Part shown: positions 1 to 7,402 of the stretch, in pieces
Layout: every line of letters begins with the position of its first letter
Numbering within the stretch: position 1 is the stretch's first letter
Source: Oscillospiraceae bacterium
GTDB lineage: Bacteria; Bacillota; Clostridia; Oscillospirales; Acutalibacteraceae
Assembly (NCBI GenBank): GCA_015065965.1
Contig: SVPH01000001.1
Coordinates: forward strand, 123,963-187,962
Reading direction: 5' to 3'
Length of the DNA stretch: 64,000 nt
Program-made: the position numbers and the translations under genes
The notes under the pieces: generated by a model
The model's input: the letters and a program-made list of their open reading frames with translations, nothing else
Databases searched by the model: none
Told to the model about the DNA's origin: nothing

Positions 1-345
1 ATAGTTATCCGGCATTCTTAAAGAGTAACTGTAATCAAGATTTCTTGAAAGTTTTTTTGCAAGGAATTTATCGGCATTGCCTGTGTTTGCTCCGCAGGTA
101 ATAACGCAGAAAACATATTTGCCGAGAGAGTTTTTTACCTCAGGCATTGATGCAAACTTTTTTATAATTTCAGGCAGACCCCAAAAGTAAACGGGAAAAA
201 CGAAACCTGTTATTTCATCGTGTTTTGAGCCGTAAATGCCGTTTTTTATGGCATCAACAATATTAACAGCAGAGTCATTTACACAATCGGCGATGGCTTT
301 TGCTGCGTGCTTTGAATTGCCCGTGCCGGAAAAATAATATATCAT
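1..345 (-). CDS. Flavodoxin-like protein, 3' end beyond the window
   Basis: The 115 visible codons begin MIYYFSGTGNSK, the FMN-phosphate loop (S/T-x-T/S-G-x-T/N) of flavodoxin-like domains, and continue through an alternating beta/alpha pattern with a FPVYFWGLP segment that would pack against the flavin. This N-terminus is typical of stand-alone flavodoxins and of EFR1-type flavodoxin-ferredoxin fusions. The part that would tell them apart lies outside the window. The ATG at 345 has a GGAGGG ribosome binding site seven bases upstream and a good promoter farther out. It is transcribed divergently from the small Asn/Gln-rich gene. Its likely role is low-potential electron transfer in an anaerobe; the partner is unknown. 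Confidence 0.8.
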   Translation of the reverse strand, partial: MIYYFSGTGNSKHAAKAIADCVNDSAVNIVDAIKNGIYGSKHDEITGFVFPVYFWGLPEIIKKFASMPEVKNSLGKYVFCVITCGANTGNADKFLAKKLSRNLDYSYSLRMPDNY

Positions 346-374
346 GATTACCCTCCGAAAAGATTTATATAAAA

Positions 375-403
375 ATTTTATCATTACTAAAATTTTTTGT
401 CAA
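375..403 (-). promoter_or_regulatory. Sigma-A type promoter of the flavodoxin gene
   Basis: Read on the minus strand there is TTGACA, a 17-base spacer and TAAAAT, 30 bases upstream of the ATG at 345. A weaker plus-strand pair (TTGTCA at 397-402, 17 bases, TATTGT at 420-425) overlaps it and could drive the Asn/Gln-rich small gene, so the two genes may share a divergent promoter region. Confidence 0.65.
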
Positions 404-478
404 TAAGTATTAACGCGCTTATTGTGGCATAATAAAAGTGAACCTCGGTTCAAACTTTTTAAAGGGAGATTTTCACGA

Positions 479-595
479 ATGGAAAAGAATAACCAGCAGA
501 ACAACAACCAGCAGAATAATCAGCAGAACAATCAGCAGCAGAATAACCAGAACAACAAGAACCAGCAGAACAAGAAGAACAGAGAAAACTTCTAA
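479..595 (+). CDS. 38-residue Asn/Gln-rich small protein
   Basis: An ATG follows an AGGGAGA ribosome binding site (463-469) and opens a 38-codon frame that is almost entirely Asn and Gln (roughly three quarters of residues), with a few Lys/Arg and a closing REN-F. A strong intrinsic terminator starts eight bases after the stop, so this is a complete single-gene transcription unit. An overlapping longer frame (438-653) is Arg/Thr-rich, lacks an appropriately placed ribosome binding site and runs through the terminator, so this shorter frame is preferred. The composition recalls Gln/Asn-rich small spore proteins of the SASP-gamma kind, but no diagnostic repeat is present. Function is unknown. 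Confidence 0.6.
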   Translation: MEKNNQQNNNQQNNQQNNQQQNNQNNKNQQNKKNRENF

Positions 596-602
596 AGAAA
601 CA

Positions 603-632
603 GCGGTCACAAAAGTGACCGCCTTTCTTTTA
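603..632 (+). terminator. Intrinsic terminator after the Asn/Gln-rich gene
   Basis: A perfect eight-base stem (GCGGTCAC / GTGACCGC) with an AAAA loop is followed by CTTTCTTTT. It ends at the 3' end of the convergent DUF554 gene. Confidence 0.85.
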
Positions 633-1355
633 TGCTCTTATATAATCAATTAATATTAAAATGTAATGGTAGGCAACGGGTAAAATCAGTGCAGGAACCA
701 TATTAAGAGTTTTAAATTTCTTTTCAAGCAAAAAATTGAAACCGATTGCCATAATTATTGCATAGCCGACCATGCAAATCTGTTCAAGCAGTTCGCCTTG
801 AAGTATTCCGCTGAGTGAGCCTGCAAGGAGAGAAATACCGCCCTGATAAATCAGAATAGGGATAAATGTGAAAATAACACCGTATCCGAGGGTTGCGCCA
901 AAGATAATTGCATTGACAAAGTCGAGCGCACTTTTAACAAGGAGAACTGAACTGTCACCGGTCAGACCATCATTGATTGAGCCGACTATGGACATCGCAC
1001 CTACACAAAAAAGCACTGTGCCGTTAATGAAACCTGAAGCAAAGCCGTCTGATTTAAATTTGTTTTCAATATTTACACAAAAACGGCTGAAGCGGTCATC
1101 AAGTTTAAGAAGTTCGCCAATCAAAGTGCCGAGAACGAGAAAAACAACCAACAGAAGTTCGCCGCTGCTTGAGAGTTTGCCGTTTTCCGATGAAAACATA
1201 TTTGCAATTACTCCGTTTATGCCGATTATAAGCACTGCAAGACCGAGTGCTTTATTGATGCTTACGGTGTATGTTTCTTTTATTCCTTTTTTTAAAAGTA
1301 AACCGATTAATCCGCCGATTACAACAGCAACTGCATTGACCAATGTTCCTGTCAT
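630..1355 (-). CDS. DUF554 family membrane protein
   Basis: The 241-residue product is a multi-spanning inner membrane protein. It has a Gly-rich first helix (VNAVAVVIGGLIGLLLKKGI) and later hydrophobic segments including the FGATLGYGVIFTFIPILIYQGG stretch, matching the DUF554/YqgA family in length and motif pattern. The biochemical function of this family is not established; a transport role has been suggested. The ATG at 1355 has a GGAGGAAA ribosome binding site. It has its own promoter overlapping the end of feoB and faces the terminator of the upstream small gene. It appears monocistronic. Confidence 0.85.
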   Translation of the reverse strand: MTGTLVNAVAVVIGGLIGLLLKKGIKETYTVSINKALGLAVLIIGINGVIANMFSSENGKLSSSGELLLVVFLVLGTLIGELLKLDDRFSRFCVNIENKFKSDGFASGFINGTVLFCVGAMSIVGSINDGLTGDSSVLLVKSALDFVNAIIFGATLGYGVIFTFIPILIYQGGISLLAGSLSGILQGELLEQICMVGYAIIMAIGFNFLLEKKFKTLNMVPALILPVAYHYILILIDYIRA

Positions 1356-1398
1356 TGAAATTTCCTCCGTGGCAATTCCTCGAAATGTTTATTTGATA

Positions 1399-1427
1399 AT
1401 TTTAATACTTTACAATGCAAAAGTCAA
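1399..1427 (-). promoter_or_regulatory. Promoter of the DUF554 gene
   Basis: On the minus strand TTGACT, a 17-base spacer and TAAAAT lie 44 bases upstream of the start. The -35 hexamer overlaps the last codons of feoB. Confidence 0.6.
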
Positions 1428-3505
1428 CAAAATCCCGTAACTCTTGCAATTTCTGCAACTATCATGCAGGCGATAATTCCCATTACAGTCGGTAGAAGAG
1501 CGGCAAGAACAGTAAGTTTAATGCTGCCGGTTTCTTTTTTTACCGTTATCAGTGAAGTTGAGCATGGCCAGTGCATAAGGCAAAAGAGAATAAAGCAGAG
1601 AGCGGTTGTTTTAGTCCAGCCGTTTTCGGTAAGGATGAGTCCGATATCGGCAGAAATTTCGGGCAGAGTGCCGAGTGATGAATATGCCATCAGCATAATG
1701 GGGATGACAATTTCGTTTGCGGGCAAACCTAATATAAATGCGGTAAGAATTACTCCGTCAAGTCCCATCAGTCTTGCTAAAGGGTCAAGAAAATCGGCAA
1801 TATGCTGCAGAACGGTTAAACCGTTTATATTTATATTTGAAGCAAGCCAGATTATCAGCCCTGCAGGTGCGGCGACCGCAACTGCTCTGCCAAGAACAAA
1901 AAGTGTTCTGTCAAATACAGAGCGCACAAGAGTTTTGAGAATCTGCGGCCTGCGGTAAGGAGGCATTTCAAGAGTAAATGCAGACGGCATACCTTTGAGA
2001 AATGTCAGTGAAAGAAATTTTGTTGCAGTAAAAGTAGCGGCAATACCTAAAATAATTATTGCCGACAGTACGGCAGCGGAACTGATTGAAGCAACCATTC
2101 CCGATGCAGATCCTATAAAAAAAACGGTGATAACAGTAACAAGCGACGGGAATCTGCCGTTGCAGGGGACAAGGCTGTTTGTAAGGATTGCAAGCAGTCT
2201 TTCACGGGGGGAATCTATTATTCTGCATCCGGTGATTCCGACAGCGTTGCAACCAAAGCCCATGCACATTGTCAATGCCTGTTTTCCGCAAGCGCTGCTC
2301 AACATGAACGGCTTATCAAGGTTATAGGCAATTCTCGGCAAAAGACCCGAATCCTCAAGCAGCGTAAAGAGCGGAAAGAAAATTGCCATAGGCGGAAGCA
2401 TTACGGAAACAACCCATGCAAGCACTCTGTAAACGCCTAAAACGAGTGCATCGTGCAGCCATGTGGGTGCGTTTGCGGAAATGAATATATCGGATAGTTT
2501 ATTCTGAATTCCGAAAAGGAAATCAGACAGCAGTTGCGATGGGTAGTTTGCGCCTGTAACCGTCAGCCAGAATATAAAGATAAGCAGAAGAATCATTATG
2601 GGATATCCGAAGAGTTTACTTGTAAAAATCTTATCAAGGCTGTGGTCTGTTTTGCTGTATTTGCCGCCTCCGCTCACTGCATCTTTACAAATTTCGTGAG
2701 CGGAATTAACAAGGCTCGTAACAATCGCATCGTCAATTTTATCTCCCGTTAAATCTGCTTTATCAAGATGCACTTTTGCCCTTGATAGAGCAAGTATAAG
2801 ATCGGGGGAATTAAGAAAATTTTTATCCGAAAATTTACGGATTTCATTTTCAAGTGAAGTATCAGTATCAAGCAGACGTAGGCTTAGCCAGCGTGCATTT
2901 ATTTTTCCTTCAGGTATAACTGGTTCAATAATTGAAATTGCGCGTTCAATCGGTTCTGGATAGCGTACTCTGTACGGCACTGACGGCGAGAATTCGTCAA
3001 GAGCATCAATTAAAGCGGAAAGCGATGTTCTTTTTCTTGCTGTGATTGCAATGACGGGAACTCCGAGCCGCTGCGACAGCAGGTCAGTATCAATGCTTAT
3101 TCCTTTGCGTTTTGCTTCGTCAATCAGATTTATACACACAATAACGTTTTCTGTTATTTCAAGTGTTTGCAGAACAAGGTTCATGTTGCGTTCAAGGCAA
3201 GTTGCATCGCAGACAACAACGGTGATGTTGCTGCCGCCGAAGCATATGAAATTGCGTGCAATTTCCTCCTCGGCAGAATGCGCCATGAGCGAGTATGTAC
3301 CCGGAATATCAACAAAATGATACGTTCTTTTTTGCCCTTTGCAACTGCCCTGTGCCGTAGCAACCGTTTTACCTGCCCAGTTGCCTGTGTGTTGATTCAT
3401 GCCGGTGAGAGCATTGAAAACGGTGCTTTTACCCACATTTGGGTTGCCTGCCAGAGCAACAACTAAGTCTTCATCGCTTCGCTTTTTGATGTCAATATCA
3501 GCCAT
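1424..3505 (-). CDS. feoB: Ferrous iron transport protein B
   Basis: This is a 693-residue FeoB. The N-terminal G domain shows the P-loop GNPNVGKST at residues 20-28, the G2 region around TGNWAGKTV, the G3 box DIPGTYSL and a G4-like NLIDEAKR. A spacer follows, then the polytopic permease with the Gate motif region (LLEDSGLLPR), FGCNAVG and the repeated second gate half. It imports Fe2+ across the cytoplasmic membrane with nucleotide control. The length is usual for the family. It starts four bases after the stop of feoA with a GGGGTG ribosome binding site, so the two are one operon. No binding site for an iron regulator was recognised in the short leader of feoA. Confidence 0.97.
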   Translation of the reverse strand: MADIDIKKRSDEDLVVALAGNPNVGKSTVFNALTGMNQHTGNWAGKTVATAQGSCKGQKRTYHFVDIPGTYSLMAHSAEEEIARNFICFGGSNITVVVCDATCLERNMNLVLQTLEITENVIVCINLIDEAKRKGISIDTDLLSQRLGVPVIAITARKRTSLSALIDALDEFSPSVPYRVRYPEPIERAISIIEPVIPEGKINARWLSLRLLDTDTSLENEIRKFSDKNFLNSPDLILALSRAKVHLDKADLTGDKIDDAIVTSLVNSAHEICKDAVSGGGKYSKTDHSLDKIFTSKLFGYPIMILLLIFIFWLTVTGANYPSQLLSDFLFGIQNKLSDIFISANAPTWLHDALVLGVYRVLAWVVSVMLPPMAIFFPLFTLLEDSGLLPRIAYNLDKPFMLSSACGKQALTMCMGFGCNAVGITGCRIIDSPRERLLAILTNSLVPCNGRFPSLVTVITVFFIGSASGMVASISSAAVLSAIIILGIAATFTATKFLSLTFLKGMPSAFTLEMPPYRRPQILKTLVRSVFDRTLFVLGRAVAVAAPAGLIIWLASNININGLTVLQHIADFLDPLARLMGLDGVILTAFILGLPANEIVIPIMLMAYSSLGTLPEISADIGLILTENGWTKTTALCFILFCLMHWPCSTSLITVKKETGSIKLTVLAALLPTVMGIIACMIVAEIARVTGFC

Positions 3506-3509
3506 ACCG

Positions 3510-3743
3510 TCACCCCGATTTCCTTATGCTGATACCTGAGCAGTCACGCGAGCGGATAGCAATAACCGCACCCCTGATAAGATATGCGACAGGGTCACCC
3601 ATCGGACTTTTGCCAACGCACTCAACAACCGTGTTTTCAACAAGACCTATATCCATAAGCCTGCGGCGAAGAGCGCTTTCTGTTTCTATACCCGTAACAG
3701 TGGCTTTTTCGCCTGGTTTCAGTTGATTTAATCGTAAATCCAT
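3510..3743 (-). CDS. feoA: FeoA domain protein
   Basis: This small SH3-like FeoA protein (77 residues from the chosen start) has the family signature of a Gly-containing strand (GIETESALRRRLMDIGL) followed by a barrel ending in IRSRDCSGISI. FeoA assists FeoB-mediated ferrous iron uptake at the membrane's cytoplasmic face. The open frame extends nine codons farther upstream, but the ATG at 3743 has GGAGGT at ideal spacing, so it is taken as the start. It is the first gene of the feoAB operon. Confidence 0.92.
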   Translation of the reverse strand: MDLRLNQLKPGEKATVTGIETESALRRRLMDIGLVENTVVECVGKSPMGDPVAYLIRGAVIAIRSRDCSGISIRKSG

Positions 3744-3802
3744 ATTGTACCTCCATAATAACAGAGTCAATATAGGATATTCTGATTACGGATAAGATGT
3801 TA

Positions 3803-3842
3803 AAACACAAAATAATAATCCCCCTGCACAAGCAGAGGGATT
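3803..3842 (-). terminator. Terminator after the decarboxylase operon
   Basis: On the minus strand an eleven-base stem (AATCCCTCTGC with GCAGGGGGATT, one G-T pair, 3817-3842) is followed by a T-rich run, nine bases after the oadB stop codon. Confidence 0.7.
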
Positions 3843-3850
3843 TATACATA

Positions 3851-5029
3851 TTACTTCTGGAACATGAGAAGCAGGAATCCTGCTGCAACGGCTGAACCGA
3901 TAACACCCGCAACATTGGGACCCATGGCGTGCATGAGAAGGAAGTTTGTGGGGTTATACTTTCTGCCCTCTGCCTGAGCAACACGGGCTGCCATGGGAAC
4001 AGCAGAAACGCCTGCTGCGCCGATGAGAGGATTGATTTTACCGCCGGTGATGAGGTAAAGAAGTTTGCCGAGGAGAATACCGCCGACAGTTGAGAATGCA
4101 AATGCGCAAAGACCGAGAATGACTATCTTGATGGTATCAAGTTTGAGGAAGTCAATACCGTTTGCGGTTGCACCGACTGTTACGCCGAGCATGATTGTAA
4201 CAATGTTTGTAAGTGCATTCTGTGCGGTATCGCTGAGTCTGTCTGTAACGCCGCATTCTTTGAGAAGGTTACCGAACATGAGCATGCCGATAAGAGGAGC
4301 GGCATCGGGAAGAAGAAGAGCAACGATAACAAATACAACGATGGGGAAGATAATCTTCTCAACCTTGCTTACTTTGCGGAGTTGCTTCATTTCAACTTCT
4401 CTTTCCTTCTTGGTTGTAAGAAGTTTCATAAGAGGCGGCTGGATTATGGGAATGAGCGCCATATATGAGTATGCGGCAAGTGCAATAGGTGCAAGAAGAT
4501 GACCTGCAAGTTTTGATGCAACAAGAATTGCAGTCGGACCGTCTGCGCCGCCGATGATTGCGATTGAAGCAGCCTCCTGAGGAGTAAAACCAAGGAGAAT
4601 AGCAACAACGAAGGCAACATATATGCCAAGTTGTGCTGCTGCACCGAGAAGAAGGCTGACAGGGTTTGCAAGAAGGGGACCGAAGTCAGTCATTGCGCCG
4701 ATGCCAAGGAAGATGAGGCAGGGGAAGATTGAACTCTTAACACCTGCATATATCAGCCTGAGAACACCGCTGTCATACCAATGAGCGCCTTCAACGATGT
4801 TTGTGGTATCCATAATGCCTGTAGGGTCGTCCATAAGGCCTGCACCGGGCATATTTGCAAGAAGTATACCAAATGCAATGGGTACAAGAAGAAGGGGCTC
4901 GAATTTTTTTGCAATCGCAAGGTAAAGGAAAACAAAGGAAACGATAATCATAACGACATGCTGCCATTCAAGCAGAGCGAAACCTGAATTTTCCCAAATA
5001 CCGAGTGCGATATTTTTGATAAAATCCAT
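3851..5029 (-). CDS. oadB: Na+-translocating decarboxylase, beta subunit
   Basis: The 392-residue polytopic protein carries the hallmarks of the OadB/GcdB/MmdB family: IGAMTDFGPLLANP, the GGADGPTAI motif with its conserved Asp in the ion path, and the late segment VAQAEGRKYNPTNFLLMHAMGPNVAGVIGS. The subunit decarboxylates carboxybiotin and couples this to Na+ export across the cytoplasmic membrane. It is the last gene of a four-gene set with the carboxyltransferase, the OadG-like anchor and the biotin carrier. The substrate of the complex is set by the alpha subunit. A terminator follows directly. Confidence 0.95.
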   Translation of the reverse strand: MDFIKNIALGIWENSGFALLEWQHVVMIIVSFVFLYLAIAKKFEPLLLVPIAFGILLANMPGAGLMDDPTGIMDTTNIVEGAHWYDSGVLRLIYAGVKSSIFPCLIFLGIGAMTDFGPLLANPVSLLLGAAAQLGIYVAFVVAILLGFTPQEAASIAIIGGADGPTAILVASKLAGHLLAPIALAAYSYMALIPIIQPPLMKLLTTKKEREVEMKQLRKVSKVEKIIFPIVVFVIVALLLPDAAPLIGMLMFGNLLKECGVTDRLSDTAQNALTNIVTIMLGVTVGATANGIDFLKLDTIKIVILGLCAFAFSTVGGILLGKLLYLITGGKINPLIGAAGVSAVPMAARVAQAEGRKYNPTNFLLMHAMGPNVAGVIGSAVAAGFLLLMFQK

Positions 5030-5043
5030 TATGGGTTTCCCCC

Positions 5044-5457
5044 TTAACCGATAACTGCGAGAACTGCATCTGTATCAACAGTTGAGCCTTTTGAAACAAG
5101 AACCTGCTTAACAGTACCTGCACAGGGAGCAACGATTTCATTTTCCATTTTCATTGCTTCAAGGATGATGAGAACATCGCCTGCGTTAACTGTTGAGCCA
5201 ACTGCTGTGTTAACAGCAAGGATTGTGCCGGGCATGGGTGCAAGAACCTGTGTGCCTTCAGCAGGAGCAGCGGCAGGAGCGGGAGCGGCTGCGGGTGCAG
5301 GCTCGGCTGCAGGAGCAGGTGCTGCAACGGGAGCAGCAACAGGAGCGGCTGCTACGGGTGCTGCTACAACTGCTTCAGCAACATTTGTGATAACAGCCTG
5401 GCTTTCTTCAACTTCTACTTCGTATGCTTTACCGTTAAGATTTACAACATATTTCAT
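5044..5457 (-). CDS. Biotin carrier protein of the decarboxylase
   Basis: The 137-residue protein has a short N-terminal strand region (MKYVVNLNGKAYEVEVEE), an Ala/Pro-rich flexible linker at about residues 29-67 and a C-terminal biotinyl domain (68-137). The EAMKMEN motif puts the biotinylated lysine at residue 103. It shuttles CO2 from the carboxyltransferase to OadB. In many bacteria this domain is fused to the end of the alpha subunit; here it is a separate gene between the OadG-like gene and oadB, as in glutaconyl- and methylmalonyl-CoA decarboxylases. The DNA of the linker is a low-complexity GCA/GCT/CCT run. Confidence 0.93.
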   Translation of the reverse strand: MKYVVNLNGKAYEVEVEESQAVITNVAEAVVAAPVAAAPVAAPVAAPAPAAEPAPAAAPAPAAAPAEGTQVLAPMPGTILAVNTAVGSTVNAGDVLIILEAMKMENEIVAPCAGTVKQVLVSKGSTVDTDAVLAVIG

Positions 5458-5462
5458 GATTA

Positions 5463-5960
5463 TTATTCCTCCACTTTTTTGATTGATTTAAAGGCGAGTC
5501 TTTCAAGCGGAATACCGCTTTCATTGCTTACGATTGCCATTATTGCCGCTACAGTGTCTTCGTCAACACCTTCAAGTTCAAGACCTGCGGGCGCAAGGCA
5601 TCTGATTGATCTGAAACTGAGTTTTTCAAGCGGAATGCCGCTCTGATGGCTTACAAGTGCCATGACAACTGCCGCTGTGCGTTCGTCAACGCCAATAAGT
5701 TGAATTCCTGATGCGGTTGCAACTGCGGCTGGTGCTGCTGCGGGAGCGGCTGCGACGGCAGGTGCAGGAACAGAAGCAGGGGCGCTGTCACTGTTAACTT
5801 CAACTGAAGATGAAACCTTGTTTTCGACTGCTCTGAGAACTTTTGAAAGGAGAAGAATAAGAACCGAGAGCAACGCAAGTTCAAGTAAAACTACAATTAT
5901 ACCTGCTGCTGCAACAAGCATAGTTTCTGACATTGTTAATTCAAGTTTATCTGCAAACAT
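5463..5960 (-). CDS. OadG-like membrane anchor with duplicated C-terminal motif
   Basis: The 165-residue protein has an N-terminal transmembrane helix (about residues 12-45), a Pro/Ala-rich linker (about 60-85) and two tandem copies of a 34-residue unit (about 87-120 and 128-161). Each copy reads G-V-D-E-x-T-x-A-x-I/V-M-A-I/L-V-S-x-x-S-G-I-P-L-E. The position and anchor fit the gamma/delta subunit that holds the decarboxylase complex together. The usual proteins, as I recall them, carry one such unit; duplication could double the contacts with the alpha or biotin subunits. ATG at 5960 with GAGGG is preferred over the upstream GTG. It starts eleven bases after the oadA stop. Confidence 0.8.
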   Translation of the reverse strand: MFADKLELTMSETMLVAAAGIIVVLLELALLSVLILLLSKVLRAVENKVSSSVEVNSDSAPASVPAPAVAAAPAAAPAAVATASGIQLIGVDERTAAVVMALVSHQSGIPLEKLSFRSIRCLAPAGLELEGVDEDTVAAIMAIVSNESGIPLERLAFKSIKKVEE

Positions 5961-5971
5961 ATTTATCACCC

Positions 5972-7351
5972 TCAGTCAATTCTCTTTATTGTGTAAGAGA
6001 ATGTATTCTTCTTCAGAGTTTCACGCTTTTCGAAGAAGGCTTCTGCCTGAGCAGGGAAAGCGATATATGAAAGAACATCTTCGTCGCTCTTTGCTTTGTC
6101 GCCGAGATATTCTCTTGCTTCGTCAAGTCCGGGTGCAAGAGTATCTGCAAATCTGCCTGTGAAAGGTTCTTCGTCACCGAGAACAAGTTTCTGGAGTTCC
6201 TTGCTTACTTCGCCGGGAGCCTGACCGTATTCACCCTTGATATAACTCTTAACTTCCTTGGAGATGTTCTTGTATCTTTCGCCTGCAAGAACATTTGCGG
6301 TTGCCTGAACACCAACCATCTGGCTCATGGGAGTTACGAGGGGAGGATAACCGAGATCTTCACGGACTCTGGGAGTTTCAAGAAGAACTTCGTCGAGTTT
6401 GTCAAGTTTATTCTGAGCGGTAAGTTGTGCAACAAGGTTTGAAAGCATGCCGCCGGGAATCTGATAGATGAGAGCATCTGTCTGAGTACCCATAACAACG
6501 GGATTGAGAAGACCGCTTTCAAGTGCTTTTGCACGGATGGGTTTGAAGAAATCGTTGATTTCCTTGCATACATTTTCATCAACGTCAACTTCATAGCCGT
6601 ACTGCTTAAGAGTATAAACAAGAGTTTCTGTTGCGGGCTGTGATGTACCGCCTGAGAAACATGAGATTGAGGAGTCAATAACGTCTGCGCCTGCTTCAAC
6701 GCACTTGAGGAGTGTCATGAAGCCGAGACCTGTTGTTGAATGAGTGTGAACAACGATGGGAACTTTTACATTTGCCTTAAGAGCCTTGACAAGATCATAG
6801 CCTTCCTTGGGGCTCATGATACCTGCCATATCTTTAACGCAGATTGACTGAACGCCGAGTGCCTCAATCTGCTTTGCAAGTTTAACATAGTTATCGAGGT
6901 TGTGAATGGGGCTGATGGTGTAGCAGATTGTGCCTGATGCATGAGCACCGCATTTAAGGGTTTCGTCAACTGCTACTTCGATGTTGCGAACATCATTGAG
7001 AGCATCGAAAATTCTGATAATATCAATACCGTTTTCAACGCTTTTTCTGATGAACATGCGTACAACATCATCGGGGTAATGCTTATAACCGAGAAGATTC
7101 TGACCTCTCAGGAGCATCTGAAGTTTTGTGTTGGGGCAAGCGGCTTTGATTTTTCTCAGCCTCTCCCAGGGATCTTCATTGAGGTAACGAAGGCAGGAGT
7201 CGAATGTTGCTCCGCCCCAGCACTCAAGAGAGTAATAGCCGGCCTTATCAAGTTTCTTAAGAATGGGCTCGAAGTCTGCGAAGGGCATTCTTGTTGCGAT
7301 AAGGGACTGGTTGGCATCTCTGAGCACTGTTTCCGTGAAATTAACTTTCAT
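5972..7351 (-). CDS. oadA: Oxaloacetate decarboxylase alpha (carboxyltransferase) subunit
   Basis: The 459-residue carboxyltransferase has a TIM-barrel HMGL-like domain (FTETVLRDANQSL, ECWGGATFDSCLRY, and VHTHSTTG with the metal-binding His pair), followed by the conserved PYC_OADA domain (PGGMLSNL, QVVGVQA-like region). It transfers CO2 from oxaloacetate (most likely) to biotin. Length and end show that the C-terminal biotinyl domain found in many OadA proteins is absent; it is provided by the separate carrier gene. Pyruvate carboxylase subunit B has the same fold, but the adjacent Na+-pump subunits favour a decarboxylase. The start ATG has AAAGGA about 14 bases away, a loose spacing. Confidence 0.93.
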   Translation of the reverse strand: MKVNFTETVLRDANQSLIATRMPFADFEPILKKLDKAGYYSLECWGGATFDSCLRYLNEDPWERLRKIKAACPNTKLQMLLRGQNLLGYKHYPDDVVRMFIRKSVENGIDIIRIFDALNDVRNIEVAVDETLKCGAHASGTICYTISPIHNLDNYVKLAKQIEALGVQSICVKDMAGIMSPKEGYDLVKALKANVKVPIVVHTHSTTGLGFMTLLKCVEAGADVIDSSISCFSGGTSQPATETLVYTLKQYGYEVDVDENVCKEINDFFKPIRAKALESGLLNPVVMGTQTDALIYQIPGGMLSNLVAQLTAQNKLDKLDEVLLETPRVREDLGYPPLVTPMSQMVGVQATANVLAGERYKNISKEVKSYIKGEYGQAPGEVSKELQKLVLGDEEPFTGRFADTLAPGLDEAREYLGDKAKSDEDVLSYIAFPAQAEAFFEKRETLKKNTFSYTIKRID

Positions 7352-7402
7352 AAAAACTCATGTTCCTTTCTCTTTTTATTGTGATGGATTTTATAAACTT
7401 AA

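Noticed and set aside
438..653. 71-codon Arg/Thr-rich frame over the Asn/Gln gene
   Set aside because: It has no ribosome site at its ATG and reads through the terminator, whereas the overlapping frame at 479 has both features in place.
868..1440. Plus-strand 190-codon frame
   Set aside because: It lies wholly opposite DUF554, runs into its promoter region and has Arg/Ser/Pro/Thr-rich shadow composition.
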